9,841 nt of DNA from Verrucomicrobiota bacterium. Its GTDB lineage: Bacteria; Verrucomicrobiota; Verrucomicrobiia; Limisphaerales; UBA8199. The notes beneath the pieces were generated by a model. The model worked only from the letters and a program-made list of their open reading frames with translations. It was not told where the DNA came from and did not search any database. The stretch covers positions 1 through 9,841 of the forward strand of contig JAPLUA010000416.1 in assembly GCA_026397855.1 (NCBI GenBank), read 5' to 3'. Within the stretch, counting starts at the first letter, position 1, and each line of letters opens with the position of its first letter. Made by a program: the position numbers and the translations under genes. Shown here one piece after another: positions 7,920-9,841 of this stretch.

Positions 7920-8090
7920 AGGGCGATCTTAGATTTCGCTGTTCGTTTAGGGTTAGCATAGTGGTTTTGCTTGTAATGCGGTTCGAGCAGCGAGCAAATA
8001 GTTGGCCGCATTACCCTTCTGAGCGCCTGGGTGACGGCGTATAAACCTCGTCACCACTGAGAGCCGGATGCGAGTCCGGCTCTTTGTTTT
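7920..8090 (+). ncRNA. Candidate unannotated structured small RNA of about 170 nt
   Basis: Between a plausible promoter and a clear terminator lie successive helices with no coding potential. A short hairpin GCGA/TCGC (7923-7926 with 7936-7939) is followed by a perfect 9-bp stem GTAATGCGG/CCGCATTAC (7973-7981 with 8006-8014), closed internally by two possible G-U pairs. A perfect 7-bp stem GGTGACG/CGTCACC (8030-8036 with 8049-8055) comes next, then the terminator stem. I cannot match it to a known RNA. It lacks the tmRNA, RNase P, SRP and TPP signatures I know, and its ends do not pair as in 6S RNA. It could alternatively be the long 3' untranslated region of the secreted-protein gene ending at 7766. 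Existence is inferred from structure plus flanking signals only. Confidence 0.42.
8060..8090 (+). terminator. Rho-independent terminator
   Basis: Perfect 9-bp stem AGAGCCGGA (8060-8068) and TCCGGCTCT (8075-8083) around a 6-nt loop TGCGAG, followed directly by TTGTTTT (8084-8090). It ends either the candidate small RNA or read-through from the secreted-protein gene. The downstream hexamer CCGGAC (8092-8097) could compete for the 3' arm (GTCCGG). Confidence 0.8.
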
Positions 8091-8136
8091 ACCGGACCTC
8101 CGTTGCCTCGGAGCAGCACGGACGGGCTGATGTGAG

Positions 8137-8161
8137 TTCCGACACCCGGGGTGTTACGGAA
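8137..8161. repeat. Bulged 10-bp hairpin
   Basis: TTCCG-ACACC-CGG-GGTGT-TA-CGGAA: two 5-bp helices stacked with a 2-nt bulge (8155-8156) and a 3-nt loop. No T-tract follows. It is one of several hairpins between the terminator at 8090 and accA; its function is unknown. Confidence 0.55.
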
Positions 8162-8249
8162 TATCGGCCCCCGGACCTTTCTGCCCCGAGGCGTGAAACC
8201 AGCACAAGCGTTGCACTCGCCCAGGTTGGCCGCTGTCCCGCGGGGATGA

Positions 8250-8339
8250 CCGGTGGTGCAACGGTGGCGTCCCGGTGTTTCTCCCATGGGGGTCAACCCT
8301 CATGGGAGAAACACCGGGACACCACCCTGCTGCCACCGG
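8250..8339. repeat. 90-nt imperfect palindrome with a 24-bp core stem
   Basis: The core arms are GTCCCGGTGTTTCTCCCATG (8269-8288) and its exact reverse complement (8301-8320). They extend inward by GGG/CCC and one G-U pair to a TCAA tetraloop (8293-8296). Outward, one C-A mismatch (8268/8321) is followed by GGTGG/CCACC (8263-8267 with 8322-8326), a symmetric 6-nt internal loop, then CCGGTGG/CCACCGG (8250-8256 with 8333-8339). No T-run follows, so it is not a standard terminator. It may be a MITE-like or REP-like palindromic element, or a structured RNA hairpin. No flanking target-site duplication is evident to me. Confidence 0.85.
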
Positions 8340-8420
8340 GGAGGCACGCCTGGGAAGCGATGGCAAAGAGCGGGTGTGCCTTTGTTACAGGGTCACCCGG
8401 ATGTTACTCTGAAAATCGAA

Positions 8421-8448
8421 TTGCAGTAGGCGTTCCCGCTGTTATCCT
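8421..8448 (+). promoter_or_regulatory. Possible accA promoter
   Basis: TTGCAG (8421-8426), a 16-bp spacer and TATCCT (8443-8448). The start site would fall at or next to the accA ATG (8456), implying a leaderless or near-leaderless message. That would fit the missing Shine-Dalgarno, but the match is modest. Confidence 0.3.
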
Positions 8449-8455
8449 GCAGCGG

Positions 8456-9448
8456 ATGAAACACCAACTCGACTTTGAGAAGCCGATTGCAGAGCTGCAA
8501 AACAAGCTTGAGGAGTTGAAAAGACATCCGGGGGAGCATTCCCTGGGCATCAGTTTTGAGGATGAGGTGGCTTTGATCGAGAAAAAGATCGAAGAAACCC
8601 GTCGCCAGATCTTTGCAAACCTTAGCGCGTGGGACCGGATCAAGATCGCCCGGCACCCGAAGCGGCCATTTACCCTCGACTACATCCGGATGGCCTTCAG
8701 CGATTTTAATGAATTGCACGGGGACAGGCTGTTTGCCGAGGATCGGGCGATGGTCGCCGGTTTTGCGACGCTCGGAGGGCATAAGGTCATGGTCATTGGC
8801 ACCCAAAAGGGCCGTGATACCAAGGAGAATATCCGCCGCAATTTCGGTTCCGCACATCCCGAGGGCTACCGCAAGGCTCTCCGACTGATGAAGCTGGCCG
8901 ACAAGTTCGGCCTGCCGATCATTACCCTCATTGACACCGCGGGGGCGTATCCGGGCATCGGGGCGGAGGAACGGCATATCGCCGAGGCCATTGCGGTGAA
9001 CCTGCGGGAGATGATGGTATTTGGTGTGCCCATTATCGCCGCCGTCATTGGTGAAGGCGGGTCCGGTGGTGCCCTCGGCATCGGGGTGGCCGATCGCGTC
9101 CTCATCCTGGAAAATGCCTACTACTCCGTCATCAGCCCGGAGGGCTGCGCCGCGATTCTTTGGAAAGACCGGTCGGCGGCGGCCAAAGCGGCCGAGGCGC
9201 TCAAGATCACAGCCAGGCACCTGCTGGAATTGGGGTTGGTGGATGAGATCGTGCCTGAGCCCCTCGGCGGCGCGCACACCAAACCGGACAAGGCTGCCCA
9301 GACGCTGCGCGAGCATCTGCTGAAGCACCTGGAGGATTTGATCGCCATGCCGGAAGCTGAGCGCCTGAAGGGGCGTTATGCCAAGTTCCGGGCGTTCGGC
9401 CATGTCGCCGAAAAACAAGAGCCCGCAACTGAAAAGGCCGAAGCGTAA
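8456..9448 (+). CDS. accA: Acetyl-CoA carboxylase carboxyltransferase subunit alpha
   Basis: 330-residue alpha subunit of the carboxyltransferase half of acetyl-CoA carboxylase. With AccD it moves CO2 from biotin on AccB to acetyl-CoA, giving malonyl-CoA for fatty-acid synthesis in the cytoplasm. The N-terminus MKHQLDFEKPIAELQNKLEE is a typical helical AccA start. The core has RHPKRPFTLDYI (66-77), HGDRLFAEDRAMV (88-100), LIDTAGAYPGIGAEER (148-163), the oxyanion-hole region GEGGSGGALGIG (189-200), and SPEGCAAILWKD (217-228). Length is close to the 319 of E. coli, with a slightly longer charged tail. The ATG at 8456 is where homology begins; the longer open frame from 8084 is rejected as coding. 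No strong ribosome binding site is visible. accD is not in the window. manA starts 28 bp downstream, so the two may be co-transcribed. Confidence 0.97.
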   Translation: MKHQLDFEKPIAELQNKLEELKRHPGEHSLGISFEDEVALIEKKIEETRRQIFANLSAWDRIKIARHPKRPFTLDYIRMAFSDFNELHGDRLFAEDRAMVAGFATLGGHKVMVIGTQKGRDTKENIRRNFGSAHPEGYRKALRLMKLADKFGLPIITLIDTAGAYPGIGAEERHIAEAIAVNLREMMVFGVPIIAAVIGEGGSGGALGIGVADRVLILENAYYSVISPEGCAAILWKDRSAAAKAAEALKITARHLLELGLVDEIVPEPLGGAHTKPDKAAQTLREHLLKHLEDLIAMPEAERLKGRYAKFRAFGHVAEKQEPATEKAEA

Positions 9449-9476
9449 AGTCACTCCCGGCCCGCGATCGCTCGCC

Positions 9477-9841
9477 ATGCTTTATCCTCTCACTTTTCAC
9501 CCTATCTTCAAGGAACGGGTCTGGGGCGGACGCAACCTGGAACGGCTCTACGGCAAGGCCCTTCCGCCAGATGTGCCCATTGGGGAATCCTGGGAAATCA
9601 GCGACCGGCCCGGCGACGCCTCCGTGGTGGCCAATGGCCCACTGGCAGGCAAAGACCTGCGATGGCTGATGCTGAACCATCGCCAGAAACTGCTCGGGGC
9701 CGCCCGGGCAGAAGCCGGACGCTTTCCCTTGCTGATCAAGATTCTCGACGCGCAGGAGACTCTTTCGGTCCAGGTTCATCCCCCGGCCGACAAGGCGGCC
9801 AACCTTGGCGGAGAGCCGAAGACGGAGATGTGGTATGTCGC
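9477..9841 (+). CDS. manA: Type I mannose-6-phosphate isomerase, C-terminus cut off by the window edge
   Basis: Zinc enzyme that interconverts fructose 6-phosphate and mannose 6-phosphate, the entry to mannose and GDP-sugar synthesis for surface polysaccharides. 121 residues are present. The start is MLYPLTFHPIFKERVWGGRN, typical of class I enzymes of the Bacillus type. WEISDRPGDAS (39-49) and PLLIKILDAQETLSVQVHPP (84-103) follow. Gln99 and His101 of QVHP and Glu117 of KTEMWYV are the expected zinc ligands; the remaining His would lie beyond the window. The ATG at 9477 begins the conserved region, 28 bp after accA. No Shine-Dalgarno is evident. The intact frame and conserved motifs make the family call firm. 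Confidence 0.93.
   Translation, partial: MLYPLTFHPIFKERVWGGRNLERLYGKALPPDVPIGESWEISDRPGDASVVANGPLAGKDLRWLMLNHRQKLLGAARAEAGRFPLLIKILDAQETLSVQVHPPADKAANLGGEPKTEMWYV

Larger units (their letters stand above)
7767..8455. other. 689-bp gene-free stretch rich in predicted RNA/DNA secondary structure
   Basis: No credible protein gene. An open frame continuous with accA begins at 8084, but the codons before 8456 have no AccA homology and run through the palindrome. From left to right the stretch holds a candidate promoter (7885-7913), a candidate structured RNA (about 7920-8090) ending in an intrinsic terminator, and small hairpins at 8098-8113 (CTCCG/CGGAG) and 8137-8161. A long palindrome (8250-8339) and a 9-bp hairpin with one G-U pair (8342-8350 with 8373-8381) follow, then a possible accA promoter (8421-8448). 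Confidence 0.7.

Noticed and set aside
7948..7990. tRNA-like stretch (D-arm-like AGCATAGTGG, CTTGTAAT like a Thr anticodon loop, GGTTCGA like a T-loop)
   Set aside because: No 7-bp acceptor stem, no proper anticodon or T stems and wrong spacing; the bases instead form a perfect 9-bp stem with 8006-8014.
8084..8455. N-terminal extension of accA (124 extra codons in frame)
   Set aside because: Runs through the terminator T-tract and the 90-nt palindrome and has no AccA homology; the family start is at 8456.

Overview
This is a GC-rich bacterial chromosomal segment of housekeeping genes. A family-9 (LPS heptosyltransferase-type) glycosyltransferase points to a Gram-negative cell. The gene mix, weak Shine-Dalgarno use and an unrecognised secreted protein would fit a Verrucomicrobiota-like genome (Pedosphaera/Limisphaerales type), but that placement is inference: there is no rRNA or lineage marker in the window. 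I see no insertion sequence, prophage, CRISPR array or defence system.

Layout. The left half is on the minus strand, read from right to left. It holds nfeD (4288 to 3005), a slipin/SPFH gene 10 bp downstream (2994 to 2212), ppnP (2096 to 1773) and dnaK (from 1459, running off the left edge). NfeD and slipin form the classic membrane protease/scaffold pair. PpnP is a small nucleoside phosphorylase and DnaK is the Hsp70 chaperone. A 406-bp divergent spacer (4289-4694) separates this block from the plus-strand right half. That half holds acylphosphatase (4695-4958), a calcineurin-like phosphoesterase (4974-5696), a GT9 glycosyltransferase (5768-6787), an unrecognised secreted protein (6858-7766), a 689-bp gene-free stretch, accA (8456-9448) and the start of a type I mannose-6-phosphate isomerase (9477 to the right edge).

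Three things deserve a second look. (1) The NfeD ClpP-like domain appears to carry Arg98 where the catalytic Ser of the family is expected, while the dyad Lys is kept, suggesting a protease-dead form. (2) The 7767-8455 stretch contains a candidate transcription unit for an unannotated structured RNA: a TTGAAC-N17-TATCTT promoter, helices of 9 and 7 bp, and a 9-bp terminator hairpin with TTGTTTT. (3) The same stretch holds a 90-nt palindrome (8250-8339) whose core is a 24-bp stem, flanked by further hairpins.

Gene functions are mostly independent: protein folding, membrane quality control, nucleoside salvage, envelope polysaccharide synthesis, first step of fatty-acid synthesis, and sugar-phosphate supply. 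Spacing supports nfeD-slipin and acyP-phosphoesterase as co-transcribed pairs; accA-manA may also be co-transcribed.
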